A DNA stretch of 64,000 bases from Carposina sasakii (lineage: Eukaryota > Arthropoda > Insecta > Lepidoptera > Carposinidae), in the NCBI GenBank assembly GCA_014607495.2, contig CP053148.1:5394001-5458000 (forward strand), in the 5' to 3' direction. A program made the position numbers and the translations under genes. Position 1 is the stretch's first letter; every line of letters begins with the position of its first letter. This document shows, piece after piece, positions 1-12,790 of the stretch. The notes under the pieces are model-generated. The model was not told the origin of the DNA, did no database searches, and saw only the letters and a list, made by a program, of their open reading frames with translations.

Positions 1-2830
1 ATATACTTATGATTTAATCTTTGAAATATTTCAAGTAATGAAGTCAAGGCGTAAAATTATCAAACAATAAATCCCTTATTTTATCGGGTATAGGTAAAAT
101 GGACGAGAAGCAAAATTTAAATAAATCTCTATTTCGTTCAAGGCAATGTATTCTAATTAATTAAAAACTCAAAGCTAATTGTTATGTTCAATGTCTGCCG
201 GCATTCGCAATTTTATGATAATGTTTTTGGGGTGCTCATTAAATACAACTACCTTCGAGTAATTTTAATTATTCGAAACGCTGCTCCAATGTATCTTCCG
301 TAATAAATCCGTGTCGCTGTTGCTCACATGAATGTATAGATAAAATTACCTACTTACATGAAGTTGAGACCAGTCGCGACGATAGACCAGATATCTCTGT
401 CCAACCGCACTCAAGGCACTCCTCAGTAAAGAGTTTTAGGTTTCCTCTCAGAATCACATGTTAGTGTCATTCTGATCTGGGAGATGACGTTAATTAACAA
501 GTTAAATGACAATTAGTAAAGTACTCGTTAGGACTTAATGTAAGGAACGTCTCGGAGTACTGTGTAAAGTGTCTTAGATAAACAAATACTGTCTTAGTCT
601 AGTTACCCTTACCTTGAGATACGCATCCCAAATTCGCAATAGGTGTTGACTTCAAGAACGTATAAAGAACAACGGATGGAGTTGTCTATACCTATACACA
701 GATGAAAGATATATAGTCAGTGCGGTAATGTATATTCCATGGAGTAGGAATGTGTATTCACACGTTATCCACCAACACATGTAAACCATAGTAAGCTCTG
801 TACCTACTAGAAAATACGCACACATACAAAACACGCCGCCATTATGGTGCTTTAATCTGTGTAGTGACAGAACTCGATTCGTTGTTTTTTATGCGTTTAT
901 TTCAGTGCCGTGATTATAGATAGACGCGGGGTCACATACAAAATTTATAAAAAAATTGGCACCACGGAATCTATACATAAAAAGTAATAACTGTTATAAC
1001 CATAATTTTTAAATTAAACAATTACCATAAGACATGAATTTGCTTGAAACAAATCATCACCCTATGCAGCTTACAGCAGTGTCCTGTCAGCTTACACTAA
1101 TTTGATGTTCTAGCCAGAGACACATGTTTGTCGAACATTTGGTCAAACAAATCACCATTGGCGTGTTCAACTGTACAGCATTGGTGCTTTGATAAAAATT
1201 AACATAGGAAGACTTTCAGTTGTAAAATTTCATACAAGCTTTTATTTAAATTCCCATTAATGCAATTTTTTTTTCTTATCTTATCTATAATAAAATCATA
1301 TAATAAAATTATCCGCTGATTAGTAACATTAAATGAAACCTTTTGAAGATTATTCACTATAGTATGATATTCCCTCAGAAACATTCACTTTTCAGGACTT
1401 TTTTTTGCAATTTAGCACGTCTTGTCTATACCATTGTCATAGATGAACTAAATCTTGTGATCTGCGCTCGATAGTTTTGAACATATCACGGATATTCCGT
1501 ATATTGAGAGCTGATCATATATCTAGTAATAATTAATATAAGGTTTATTTAGATAGATATTAGTGCTATTTACTTCAAATAGATATAATGGAGTATTGCA
1601 CCCAGGTACATGTACAAATTCATGTTTGCTTGGTATCTCGTACCATTATATGCGTTGGAACTGGTAACTAATTTTAACAACTTAAGTAACCTCCTCACAG
1701 AGAGCATTAGAGCATGTTACGTCTTTAATATGTGCGAGTATTTCCTATGGTATGCTTATTACATTTACCGACATATTAGCTATAAACTCTGGTGCATTGT
1801 ATTTTGGTTGCTATCAAATGGTTTAGATGTTTATATAGGTAGATTATTTGTTTAATACGCTATTTGACTATGTTTTATTTCAAATGTTATTTATTAATTA
1901 CAATTACCAAACGAATACATATAGTATGCTATTTTTTTGACTGCTAAAAGAAATAGACATTAAAAAAAAACATGAACATTTTTTGTGAAATGTCTCTTGA
2001 AGCACTGCAGATTGCGTTATGCTGTAAACGTAACACCTAATAGCAATACGTGTACCTATGTATGTACTTAAATTACTATCCATGGTTTTAGTTTACGGTA
2101 CTTAAAATATTCTACTAGAAATCTGATCAATCGTTTTCCATTTGAGTGTAAATTTCCATGGAATATAAATTATTTGCTAACTTTTATCTCAAACAAATTA
2201 TATTTCGATTTAAGTCTGTTATCGTTTATTTACCACCCATAATAATGTAGCTAAGGACCATAATATTTAAATGTTGGTCGCCCGCGTATGAATTATTAAC
2301 TGCTGGTGTTTATTTACCTTCGACGCGATCTTGTAATAACCCAGCAACTTTAGAGACATGACGAAATTCTTCGCACTTCGCAGCCAAACTAACGAGACAA
2401 CGAGTAAAATTCGAAACCAAGTAATTTCCGTACTAGCTCTTACGAAACAGGAAATATTATATAGGTATGTACAAACTGCTGATATTGGAAATAAATTGAA
2501 TTAAATAAAAAATATTTATTCGAAATGAAAGTATACCAAGTACACAATAAATCTATATTACAATTTATTCTTAAAATAAAATTATTGATTTTTTTTTTCA
2601 CGAGGTTTATTGGCCCTGATTTATTTATAAAGCCTTTGCTATCTTTGTCATAAAATGAAATATGGTTTTAAACTATTCACAGATATTCCTTTGTTTATTT
2701 ATTTAGTATTTTTAATTAAATAAAGGACAATATTAAAAATCGGAATAGTTTCTAATCATTGTTTCATTATATTACAAAAATGAGCCGGTTTGCTCAATAT
2801 TTTTTCCTTTGTTACACTGAAACTTAATTT
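1..2830. other. AT-rich DNA without recognisable features
   Basis: Longest reading frames are about 60-80 codons and lack splice context, codon bias or recognisable motifs. No tRNA, long inverted repeat or retroelement domain seen. Probably intronic or intergenic. Confidence 0.5.
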
Positions 2831-2931
2831 GTTTAAGTTTTTGTAAACAGGGATATTATCGTCAAGACTAGTTTGGTTTCGGGAGCAATAAGTAAGATCC
2901 TAAATGGTATCATCATCTGAGTAGAGTCCGC

Positions 2932-2979
2932 CCCCTGATTACGTACGTAACTTGCTATTGCAAATGAGGTAATCAGGGG
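2932..2979. repeat. Small inverted repeat, 11-bp arms
   Basis: Perfect arms CCCCTGATTAC and GTAATCAGGGG separated by 26 nt. Possibly the ends of a very short MITE remnant. The open frame across it on the minus strand shows no protein-like features. Confidence 0.4.
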
Positions 2980-3220
2980 CCGTTCTTGTCGTTGTCCTTT
3001 ACAACTATCCGCATAACAATCTGAATCTAATCTAACAGTCACGTGGTCAAATCTCAAAGGCTGATTTTACTTATGAGTTGATTGCGTTAAGGAGCATTAA
3101 AGTTTGGCCATAAGATCAAGAAGAATATCGGATTTTTATTTTAAAAAATTGTTTAAATACAATTGACGATTGAATCCGGGATATGCGAAAAATCTCACGA
3201 TCGGTTATTGCAATTGGATG

Positions 3221-3397
3221 TTAAGGTGCTCCCACACAGCAGTTATATAACGTAGAGACTGTTGGTGTCTAACGTTTTCTAACAATTCTTCTTCTAATTC
3301 TTGATATGTTGTAGCATACGGTACACGCTGTTATAAAATGTTATCGTGTTATACAATGTCGTATAACGTTATATAACCTGTGTGGGGGCACCTTTAA
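3221..3397. mobile_element. MITE with TTAA at both edges
   Basis: The 177-bp block starts TTAAGGTGCTCCCACACAG and ends CTGTGTGGGGGCACCTTTAA, with the match continuing inward through a TTATATAACG / CGTTATATAAC pair, so the terminal inverted repeats are about 30 bp with a few mismatches. TTAA at both edges is the target used by piggyBac-type transposases, so a non-autonomous piggyBac-like element is possible. No coding capacity. Confidence 0.55.
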
Positions 3398-5078
3398 GGC
3401 TTTTCAGAAACCAAGCTCTCTGGCCTTAGGACTCGCGACCTATTTGAAGCATATTCGCCGTTCATACTTTAATATGACGCTTATTAAAGTCCATCGCGAT
3501 AAATTCCTTTTCCAGTTTATTAGCTGTCAAAGTTAAAGCGGCTATATTGGCTGCATTGCTTTTTTATGCGATGTCTTGGCGGAGCATTCTTCGTGACTTT
3601 TATCGCGTTTTTTCATTCTTTCAATTATGAAACTATTAGTGAAGAGATGGTGCAGTTTTAATAGGGCGGAGAGCGTTTATATTTAAATTGCATGAGCGAA
3701 AAAAAAATACTTTTCATTCACTACAATATTTTTACTAGTATATTATCGCAGAAGAAAATCTATTAGGCAATCTGTCAAAACTTGAAATATCATTAGAAGC
3801 AAAGACCTTTTGTTAGAGCAAAATGTTTTCTAGTTCATTGAACCTTCAATGTCTGTTATTGAAATGTATTTTTCATAAATTACTGCTCTCAAGTAGAAAG
3901 CTCTGGTGGAGATTGTCAGCAAAATTAAGGATGAATTGATGAAATTCAAAGACAAAATTCGTGTTATGATTAGAGATTCGATCGTAGCAAAGTCGGTTAA
4001 GAAATGTAGGTATTTATAGAAGTTTGATTTCTTAAGTAGGTAATGTAGTAAAGTATATTTATCAGTTTAATAACTTCAGCACATCTCACAGTAGGTTAAG
4101 TTATATCACGATCTATAACCAACTTTATTGCAGAAAATATTATTGCCTTGAACACATTCAATTTTCTAGTTTGTTTAGTAAATAAAACTTTTACAGTTGT
4201 TCAAATTGCTGCACCGTACATATTCGACATATTGAGTTGATTTTAAGTATTAGTAAACTTTATAACGATCTATCTATGCCGCGTCATGCAGTTTTCAATT
4301 CGAACTCGATCGCGAATGCGTTTCACTGACTGTTGTCACATCTATAACATCACATCACAACACAACGCCATATGTTTGGTTGTTTACATAACGTAAACGC
4401 AATCGAGCTCTAATAGGAAACTCAGCATATTGGGAGATGCCACTCGAATAACCGGAATTTGGTGCTCTGCTTTTGTCTTACGTGTCATTATAGAGATGAG
4501 GGTTATCTATTTCTCTAATATATATCAATATATCGACTTTAGTAAGACGAAAGCATATTTGTCGCCAAATCGAGATAATAAGTATTATATTTATTGTCCT
4601 TAGATTATCTTGGCGGGGTTTGATCAAATTAAGAAAGCTTTAAAAGTGTTCGTATTATTTTTTGTTTGTTTCTCGCTAGCTTTATCGTAACTGTATTTAA
4701 ACTAAGTCAGATGGCATACAGCATTGTAACTCGTATGATAGCTATATGTAGTGTGCAGACGATGCAAACGGTCATATTGTCAACGATTGGCTTACTTTAC
4801 TACGCCGTATGCCACAGCCTAGGTAAGACATGTAATACCTAATGCACGTAAGCCTACTTGTAATAATTAGGCTGGTCCCTCGGCCTGGGCTCCAGTGATT
4901 CGTTTGTCACAAAATAAATATTCTTACACTGTTGATATTTCCTCGACGTAATTCCTCGATGTAATATACGTACCTAAATTATAATATGCTATTATTTAAT
5001 ATTGTAAATTAGGGCGCTAGAAAAATCACAGCGTTATGGTTTTTCGCCATGTTGAGTGTACATGACAAGTTATTGGAC
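3398..5078. other. No recognisable features
   Basis: AT-rich, no reading frame over 60 codons, and no strong inverted or tandem repeat noticed. Confidence 0.45.
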
Positions 5079-5207
5079 TTAGGGCCAATATTTACAGTTA
5101 GATAAGTCTATTTGAAGGATAACGTTGTTGCTGTTTCTATTTTGACAAAATTATACAAAGCCAGTAACTTAATCCTTCAGATAGTCTGACTGAAAAATCG
5201 GTCCTAA
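5079..5207. mobile_element. Short MITE (about 129 bp)
   Basis: Starts TTAGGGCCAATATTTACAG and ends with the imperfect inverted match of that sequence (CTGAAAAATCGGTCCTAA). The match continues inward through a TTGAAGGAT / ATCCTTCAG pair, giving arms near 45 bp with mismatches and small gaps. A related end fragment (AGGGTCAATTTTTCCAATGATCAGAT) appears near 47522. No coding capacity. Confidence 0.5.
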
Positions 5208-5464
5208 AATGACTGAAATTATCCGTATTTTGTATAGGTAGCTACAAAAATATTAAGTCTTATCTGTAAATAGAAATAGGTGCTCGACTTACGTATTTAG
5301 AAGTAAATATTCTAACGAAACTGATTGTTTGACTATTATTATGCCGTCGGCATTTTAGAGTGGATATATTTGAATTTGTTTACACTCAGATTCTCTAAAT
5401 AAAAGTAATATATTTTAAGCATTTGCAAGCAAAAAGCGTGAGTGTGCATTATTACTGGGACTTA

Positions 5465-5798
5465 TCTATACATATAATAAAAATGTAACGGGTCGCTGTC
5501 TGTACATGGAAGATATATGAGAAAAAATATTATAGGAGACCTTTATTAACGCAATAGTACCCAAAATAATGATTTTTGAAATTTTTGTCTGTTTGTCGGT
5601 TTATCGGTTTGTCTGTGCGTTTGTGCACGCTAATCTCAGAAACGGCTGAACCGATTGCGATGCAGTTTTCAGGATTATATTGTGACAGGTCCCACATATA
5701 GGCTACTTTTTATCCCGGGAAAATGTTTTTATCCCGGATAATTTCGACATTTTGTTTATTCTGTAGTCCACGCGGACAAAGTCGCAGGCGTCCATTAG
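5465..5798 (+). mobile_element. Helitron-like non-autonomous element
   Basis: The right end carries GCGGACAAAGTCGCAGGCGTCC, able to fold as a short hairpin, followed by ATTAG then T, a degraded form of the hairpin-CTAG-T end seen in related copies at 31950, 47617 and 56693. The interior contains TATCCCGGGAAAATG and the phrase region around CGGCTGAACCGATTGCGATG, widespread in lepidopteran repeats of this type. No coding capacity. The Helitron assignment rests on the 3' hairpin plus CTAG rule, not on a protein. Confidence 0.5.
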
Positions 5799-7479
5799 TA
5801 TATTAATAAAAAAATATAAATGGTGTTTGTATTGATGACGTAATGACAAAGCTAATGCTGACAATGATTATTATATGTATAGATATATCAGCAATCTCAA
5901 ACATTTTGAACAATTTATGACGCACTCACGTTACTTATGAAGCCTTGCTTGAAACTTTCTGTTTAATAAGTACACACGACATCATTGTTGTAAAAGTAGG
6001 ATATAGCATCAAAATAAAGCACCCTAAGATCTTTTTTTTTAATTTATCCCCATATATATTATGCTTTATAGCACAGCGGCCCGAGGTTTCAATCAATTTA
6101 CTACCAAAAAAATTTTCAGTGCATTTTGCATTCCTCAGCTTTCGTGTGAGAAAATTTAATGTACTAAATGCTGACATTTAGTGTATAAGCGCACCAATGA
6201 AAGTATATCTTTATTTATAATTAGTAACAACGTAATAAGACTTAATAAAACTCTACTTAGTATTAACATTAAGTAATGAACATTTAGTTTTTAATTAATA
6301 CAATAAAATTGTAATAGGCTTCGCACAAATTGATTTTTTTTATAATGACGTGATTTCGAATCGCTTAACTTATTGACATTAGAGGTAGATGTCAAACAAG
6401 TACTTACATTAAGTAGTGTTTGATATTGTTTCTATTAAAGTTATAAAATTTTGATTTATAAACGTTGTTTTGTGCTTAGTCTAAAGCTTACGACAGACTC
6501 CGATATTAGAGTGAGATATACATTGTGAAATTTATGTCAAGAAAAGCGCACCTTGCAACAAATGGGTAATAATTTTTAAAGAATCAGCACACATGCCGTC
6601 TTCCTTTTTGGACAAAAATAGAAGGAGGCGTCGTGTGTTATAGATGTCATTATGGTCTTGCCTGAGTATGTTGCACAGACACCTTAAAATCTGAGAAGTT
6701 AATATTATTATGTTTGAAAACTGTAGTTTATCTTTCAGTTCGGACTCTCTGTTGGAGTCGTAGTTTGTAGTGCACATTCATATTTAATAAATGTATTTAA
6801 ATAATCTATATATTTTATGTACGAAATTAATTATTTAATGAATTAGATAATATTCAACCAGATAAGTATATTATTAATTTAACAATGAAATTGTCTCGCT
6901 TTAGTTAAATGTAATATTCTTATAGTAATATGAAAAGATCTTGGTTAAACCGAATTTCGTTAACATTGTATCCATTTTAAGAATATAATCATTCATTTAT
7001 TTGACGATGTTTTATTTCATAATATGACAATAAACATAAACTTAAAATTATAAAAATAAACTTATCTAAAACTCACTCATGCCTTAGATTAATGATATAG
7101 GTCTTCGCTCCGAAAATCCTTATTCTAAGACTCGTGCATTATTTGCAGAGACTGACAGAAAAGGCCCGTCTGACCCTCAGATGAATAATATACATAGATG
7201 GAGCCTCATACCGAATTTTGTGTACCACTTTCTCAATCTGAATAGACAACGAAGATAATTAAGGATGTGCTCTATACGTTAAAATATATTGAAATTAATG
7301 AAAATGTCGATATATAAAGCTATGCCAATTCATTACTGAAATAACTAGAAGAAGTTCCGTGCCCCTTAGATAGTAATAGTTTGTTTCAATGCCCGTGCCC
7401 ATTATCGGAATTGGCAATTTGCGTACGTTAACTTTAAGACAATAACTACATATTATAAAACAAAGTCGCTCCTCCCTAC
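5799..7479. other. No recognisable features
   Basis: AT-rich; several 78-81-codon frames lack protein-like composition, and two overlap antisense at 5935-6181, which argues for chance. Confidence 0.45.
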
Positions 7480-8413
7480 ATAGGGAAAGGTCGGGTAATG
7501 GGAGTCAGCGGGTAATAGTGGTCACCCACACATCTCCAAAAGTAACACTAATAGAAACGTGTTAAGGGTCCTCTCTGCCCGCTCTGTTCCCCTCGCCGTC
7601 GCTGCGAGCATGCCGCGTGGGTATGGCGACAGCATAGAGAATGAGAGGTGTGTTTTGTTTTTGCGGCTCGCCGATGTAAATTTTCACGGACGCAAAACAG
7701 TATACTTTTATACGAGTAGTTATTGATCTACTTGTATGTTACTTTTTTACGCCTTTACTTGTACATTTGGTGTAATGATTTCCTACTTAAATCCCGAGTT
7801 TTTCTAATGTATATTTTGTGTTTATTATTTTTTTCTTCATAAAATACTTGTGGGTGGTGAGAATCGGGTGATCCCCATTGCCCGCTAGTGACCGCCACCC
7901 AAAGAATAAGATAGGGGAAAGGAAAAATATACAGGATGATTTTTAGTCGTCAACGTTCCCGAAATCTACGGTATCTCCTCATCATCATGATCATTTTTCT
8001 CCATGGAAGCATACCTGGGAAGTGTCTGGTTTCCAAAATATTAGGGTCCAAAGTTGAGTAAATAGACTGCGTTTTTCTGCATAAATGCACATTGACGCGT
8101 GTAGCAAGATGACGCGCGTGCCGAAGAAGGGGACCGAAAGAGTAAAGAGGAAGGTTCTCCGGGAATCAAACGATACCTCTGTATCAGACGTGACGCGATT
8201 TGTATTAGATTTTTGTATGATTGCCCACAAGGTACCTCGATTACCTGTAACTTAGTGCAATGGGAGTCAAATCCATTTTTTTTTTGTACTTTTATATTTC
8301 CCAAAGATGATTATTAAAGTGATGATTACTGATCTCAAATTATAGCAATAAAAAATGTATTAATTTTAGCTAATTCTTGCTTAAGTGACGCCCATTACCC
8401 AATCTACCCCTAT
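7480..8413. mobile_element. DNA element with degraded 28-bp terminal inverted repeats, interrupted
   Basis: Left end ATAGGGAAAGGTCGGGTAAT and right end ATTACCCAATCTACCCCTAT pair over about 28 bp including GGTAATGGGxGTCA. Motifs of this kind (GGGTGATCCCCATTGCCCGC) recur inside near 7868. A fragment of the GTTGCCACCC MITE family lies inside at 7928-8110, so the host element is probably older. No intact reading frame; the two 79-87-codon minus frames overlap each other and are not protein-like. Confidence 0.45.
7928..8110 (-). mobile_element. MITE fragment, GTTGCCACCC family (right half, inverted)
   Basis: Begins TATACAGGATG and reads as the reverse complement of the right part of the copies at 20233, 28882 and 50103 (shared ATTTTTCTCCATGGAAGCAT region and TTGAGTAAATAGACTGCG). 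The other half is missing; similarity stops near GTGTAGCAAGAT. Confidence 0.7.
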
Positions 8414-8427
8414 GCTTAGATTTTCAA

Positions 8428-8534
8428 ACTAGGGAATCAAACGGATTTTGATGCGGTTTTTTAAATAGATAGAGTGATTCACGAGGAAGGTTTATATGTA
8501 TAGTATCAGCACTGCACCCGTGCGAAGCCGGGGT
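8428..8534 (+). mobile_element. Helitron-like 3' end fragment
   Basis: Ends GCACCCGTGCGAAGCCGGGG then TGGGTCACTAG followed by T: GC-rich subterminal sequence and a CTAG terminus before T, as expected of Helitron 3' ends. The upstream extent is uncertain and no 5' end was found. Confidence 0.45.
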
Positions 8535-8589
8535 GGGTCACTAGTAAAGTATAAATCTCCATAACATACGTTTGTATACAGTGTGTATG

Positions 8590-9412
8590 TATATGTCGTG
8601 GCCATATTGTAAAATTGATCATTTCATGAAATGGTGTAGCATTTCATGAAGTGGCCAATTCAATTTGACCAGATCGTTAAATCGTCTACATTTCACGATT
8701 TTGTCATCCACGTTTGGCCAAATCGTATTAACAGGGTGTCCATAAAATCCGAATGTGGTAAGAGCTTATATAAATAATATATACCGTACACCATATATAA
8801 GTATACCATAAGGTATGATGGTATGATTTTTTTTGCTATTATTTATGTGATATTTTCACAATATAATATTTAAAAACATAAAAGACTTTAGAAAAGCGAT
8901 TCGCATCTGGCACATCGCCGGACGCTGCCTGGGCACGCTCGCTCCGCTCGCTCGGCTCGTGCGTCATTTGTCATAGTTTATAACCTAACCTATCGTAATC
9001 TAAGGTTTTTGTTTAACAATATTATTATAAACCACCATTAAGTCTAATATACATTATACAATATAACACACTATCCGTGAACTTCTTCTGCATAGTCACC
9101 CTACTCTCTTTAATTTGTTTTATAACCTAAAAAGAAAAATCCGCCATCTTCACACATAAATAAAACGCGCGCAGCGCCTCTACCGGTGATTCATGTAACT
9201 ATTTTACGATATGATCAATATTCTTGACCACTTCATGAAATGATCGGGCGTTTAGTTGCCCATATCGAGAAACGATTTTTATCATCGATCTGCCCAAACC
9301 ATATCATGATGTGGCCAATAGACAGTTGAACTTTTCATGAAATGCGACCATTTCATGAAATGCTCGACCATTTCATGAAATGATCAATTCTACGATATGG
9401 CCACGACATATA
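8590..9412. mobile_element. 823-bp element with palindromic subterminal repeats
   Basis: The ends are inverted repeats of about 45 bp with few mismatches, beginning TATATGTCGTGGCCATAT. Just inside the ends lie copies of the palindrome CATTTCATGAAATG: 8620-8633 and 8640-8653 (one mismatch) on the left; 9229-9242, 9331-9344, 9349-9362 and 9369-9382 on the right, two of them exact. The related word GTGGCCA recurs between them. The centre holds a GC-rich run (8920-8965) and no reading frame. Clustered subterminal palindromes usually bind a transposase dimer, so this looks like a non-autonomous DNA transposon. The superfamily is not recognised and the target duplication is obscured by TA-rich flanks. 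Confidence 0.65.
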
Positions 9413-9959
9413 TATTAACAAGTCAACAACACCGTTTCGCTTCTAAAAGTGTATATCTAGCCACCTAAAATGCCGATAAGTAACGGGCGCCGCTGACCTT
9501 TAGAAGATGCCATACCGATTAGTTAACTGAAATATAAAATAATCTACCTATTCGCCAGAGCCAGAATTCTCTTCTCAAATTGAAAAAAATAGTAAATTAG
9601 CATATGCAAAGGGGATAAATAAAAAGAAGTAATAATGGTTAATATAATATTAAGATTTATAACACCTATCTAAATTCTCTTAATCGTAGCTAATCGTTAA
9701 TATTTTCACAGAGTCAGTCGTCAGACATTCGCCGATGTATACTTATTTGTAACATCGTTAGCAGTAAAATGTTTTCTCCGATTTCTTTCCTCGTTCCAGC
9801 CAATTGCTTCGATCCATAATCGGTTCAAATGTTTCTCTGACGGGATCCTACAAAATAACAAAATACATTATAAATGAAATATCGATATATCAACCGGATA
9901 AGATTTTACGACACTAGCATAACCTATAAGGTAAAATGATAGCATGGTTTTATACAATA
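9413..9959. other. No recognisable features
   Basis: AT-rich spacer between two mobile elements; no frame or repeat recognised. Confidence 0.4.
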
Positions 9960-10597
9960 CTAGCTGACCCGGCAAACGTTGTTTTGCCATGTAAAAGGGG
10001 TTAATCCTAGAGGGGTGAAAATTCATGGTTGTATGTATTTTTGTATGCTGTATCATAAAAAAATAAAAACAAAAAATTGTCAAAAAAAAATTGGGGTGGA
10101 CCAGGGATTTATAGGATGGATTCCAAGCTCTGAACAAGAATGGGCACAAGGGATACACAGCAAAAATACCCTATAATGAAGTAAAGACGTTGAAAAAGGC
10201 ATGGGATTCGTGAAAATGTTTAACCCAAACCTTAACATTCCGTATAGGGGGATGAAAAGCACATGACAATTTGTCATAGATGTTGTCCGATTCATGGTTG
10301 CAGAAGCGAGTCCACCCTAACCGATATGCCAAACTATGGCCCTATGCTAAAATATTTGTCACAAAACTTTATTTAATTTGTTGCGCTTTTGAAGCGACTT
10401 TTTAAACATTACGAGACCGACCCTACAATGAATTTTGAAATGTTATACGTGAAAGTAACTCTGTCTGTCTCGCTTTTACGCCGCCGCCATTTCTCTGGAG
10501 CTTTGACCCAGAAAAGGTTTAATCACTAACATTTTGTAATCACTAGTTAGTATAGATGCTACCAAGTGACGTTACGAAAATTTTATATATTAGTTCT
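9960..10597 (-). mobile_element. Helitron-like element, ending ...CTAG
   Basis: Read on the minus strand the terminus is GGCAAAACAACGTTTGCC (stem GGCAAA/TTTGCC) followed by GGGTCAGCTAG then T, the hairpin-plus-CTAG form of a Helitron 3' end. The body contains the words CTCTGTCTGTCTCGC and AATTTTATATATTAG typical of these lepidopteran repeats. The distal boundary is uncertain. Frames of 65-96 codons on both strands are chance. Confidence 0.5.
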
Positions 10598-12595
10598 TCT
10601 TAAACATTTATAGCTTCAAAGGGCGATGGAAAAACTTGTGCACCCTTTAATCTAAATAAAACACTAAAACATTTAAAACAACGTTTCTTATTTGTAGTTA
10701 GTGGTATGAAATATAAGTATTCATAATGATGTACTCGTAAATATACCAATTTACATTCCAGAGAGTATCACAATGGCTAAGACCATCCTTTTTTATTTTG
10801 TAAATAAATGTGCAAATTTTATGTTATTCCTTTTTCTTTAGAAACGGATTCTAACTTCATGTATACCAAAAAATTTGCTGTTTAACAGAACTCAGTTGAC
10901 CTTCAAAAATGCAAGCTTACACACGTTTTTTTCGAAGGGCACTAACAGCCCAGTAGAATGGAATTACTGCATTATTAGCACAAGTCTATTATTGCAGATT
11001 AGGCATATCTATATTTAAAAATGATTGTAATCCTTAGACACAAAACAGCTAAAAGCTTATGGCGGATTTACTATAATGGTTTATGTTTAGCTCAAAAGCA
11101 TAGCATTTATCCTACTTAAAAATGCAATTGTAGAGCAAATACTATGAAAGCTGCTTTGTGTATTGATGATAAAACTACAGAACAAAATATTTTGATATGC
11201 AATTATCCACCCCTTATACAGTGTAAAGCATATATGGTTTCCTCATATAAAGCATCAAGATGCTCGGTAAACTCATATAAGAGTTTCTACAACCTTAAGT
11301 TCTACATAAGTTAATTATCCGTTTGTTAAAATGCTTCCTGTGTTACTTGGGTTGTTCGTGGTAGAAATTCATTGAATGAAATGTCCATTAAAATTAAATT
11401 GTGAGTCACTTACTTTTTTTCCCGTCTAGATAAGTAAATAAAATAGCTTTAAATTTCTATGGGGTGGACACCCTTAACATGCTTAAAACACTAAGATTTA
11501 CTCCGATACATACTAAAATACTATTAAACTGAATATATTTAAATGTTATTTATTAACATGTATATATTTCTGGCTCACTGAAAAACAAGGCTTTATTTCT
11601 GGAGATATCTATAGATAAATACAAAACAAAACTTACCTATAAAAGTCAAAATATATCCGAGATACTATGTAAGTATATCCAGGCACACTCAGGTACAGGC
11701 CATTGCTTTGTTAAAAATATTTAAATAACAATGTTTAAAACACCTCCGATACATACTAAAATATTATTAAAAATATCACTTTGTTTCTCTCGTTAGAGAG
11801 TAAGTATATTCTTTGCTTTGTTAACATTTTTCAAAAACGTCATACTTGAAGGAAATATCAGCGACTAAATTAAATAACAACCTTTCGCTGTCAAATAAGG
11901 CCTAGCCCTACTACGAATATCTAGACATCGCAATTGTTTTGGGTTGGAGCCAGAGACCGTGTTCCGGATGTGACGAAAATGGTAACTTTTTAGGTGTTAT
12001 ACTGACACATTTTAATAAACATCTAGAAAAATATGTTTCTCTCTAACATATTGAAAAAAGACACGATAAGAGTTTATATTTATCTATTTATCAACTCTTA
12101 ATTTCGAGTTGGGGCCTTGGTCTGACCGTTGAAAAAAGAGCCGAAAGATTTCCTAACATTGCTAAGATCTTAGATGAAGATAATTCATCTAAATTGCCAA
12201 GGCAACGGGAAAAGTTTTCGCAGACGAAATCCGTGGACAGCCGTGGACGGTCGCCAGTTTTGTATCATACTACCGTGCTTTCGATAATAGCAGTAAGTAC
12301 ATCTCGGATAGTTTCGAGAAAATGGCTTCCAAAAAATTTGACACATTTTTTCTTTTTCTGATGATATATTTAAAGTTATCAAAAATGTGGTTTTTGGTTT
12401 TGGTAGCCTTTGGTTGTAGCCTAATGCACGTTCTTGTTTCTCATATCAATTTTATCCTATTTTTTACACAGTGTGTTTAAATGACGAGAAACCGTTTATA
12501 TTTAGGGCGTTTGTTAATGACGTAAACAATTATTGCTAGGAATAACCGCAGTAAGTACCACGTTACTGCTGATATTTTATGCATCTAATATATAT
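10598..12595. other. No recognisable features
   Basis: AT-rich; one 65-codon minus frame at 12185-12382 without splice context. No inverted repeats noticed. Confidence 0.4.
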
Positions 12596-12790
12596 CTGTA
12601 CTGATATTATAAAGAGGTAAACTTTAATTTGTTAGTTTGCAGTGAATATGCTCAGAAACTACTGGACCGATTTCGAAAATCCTCATTGAACCTTATTTCT
12701 ATTGGGATGGGAACAAATGCGAATTCTATACAAAAAGTTTAAACCGTTTGACGCGCAAAGATAAAGGACTAACGTTTTTACTGCTTATAT
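12596..12790 (+). mobile_element. Helitron-like 5' part (degraded)
   Basis: Begins TACTGATATTATAAAG and includes CAGAAACTACTGGACCGATT, resembling the 5' region of the dispersed elements at 31950 and 47617 (TACTAATATTATAAA type start). The 3' hairpin/CTAG end is missing. Confidence 0.4.
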
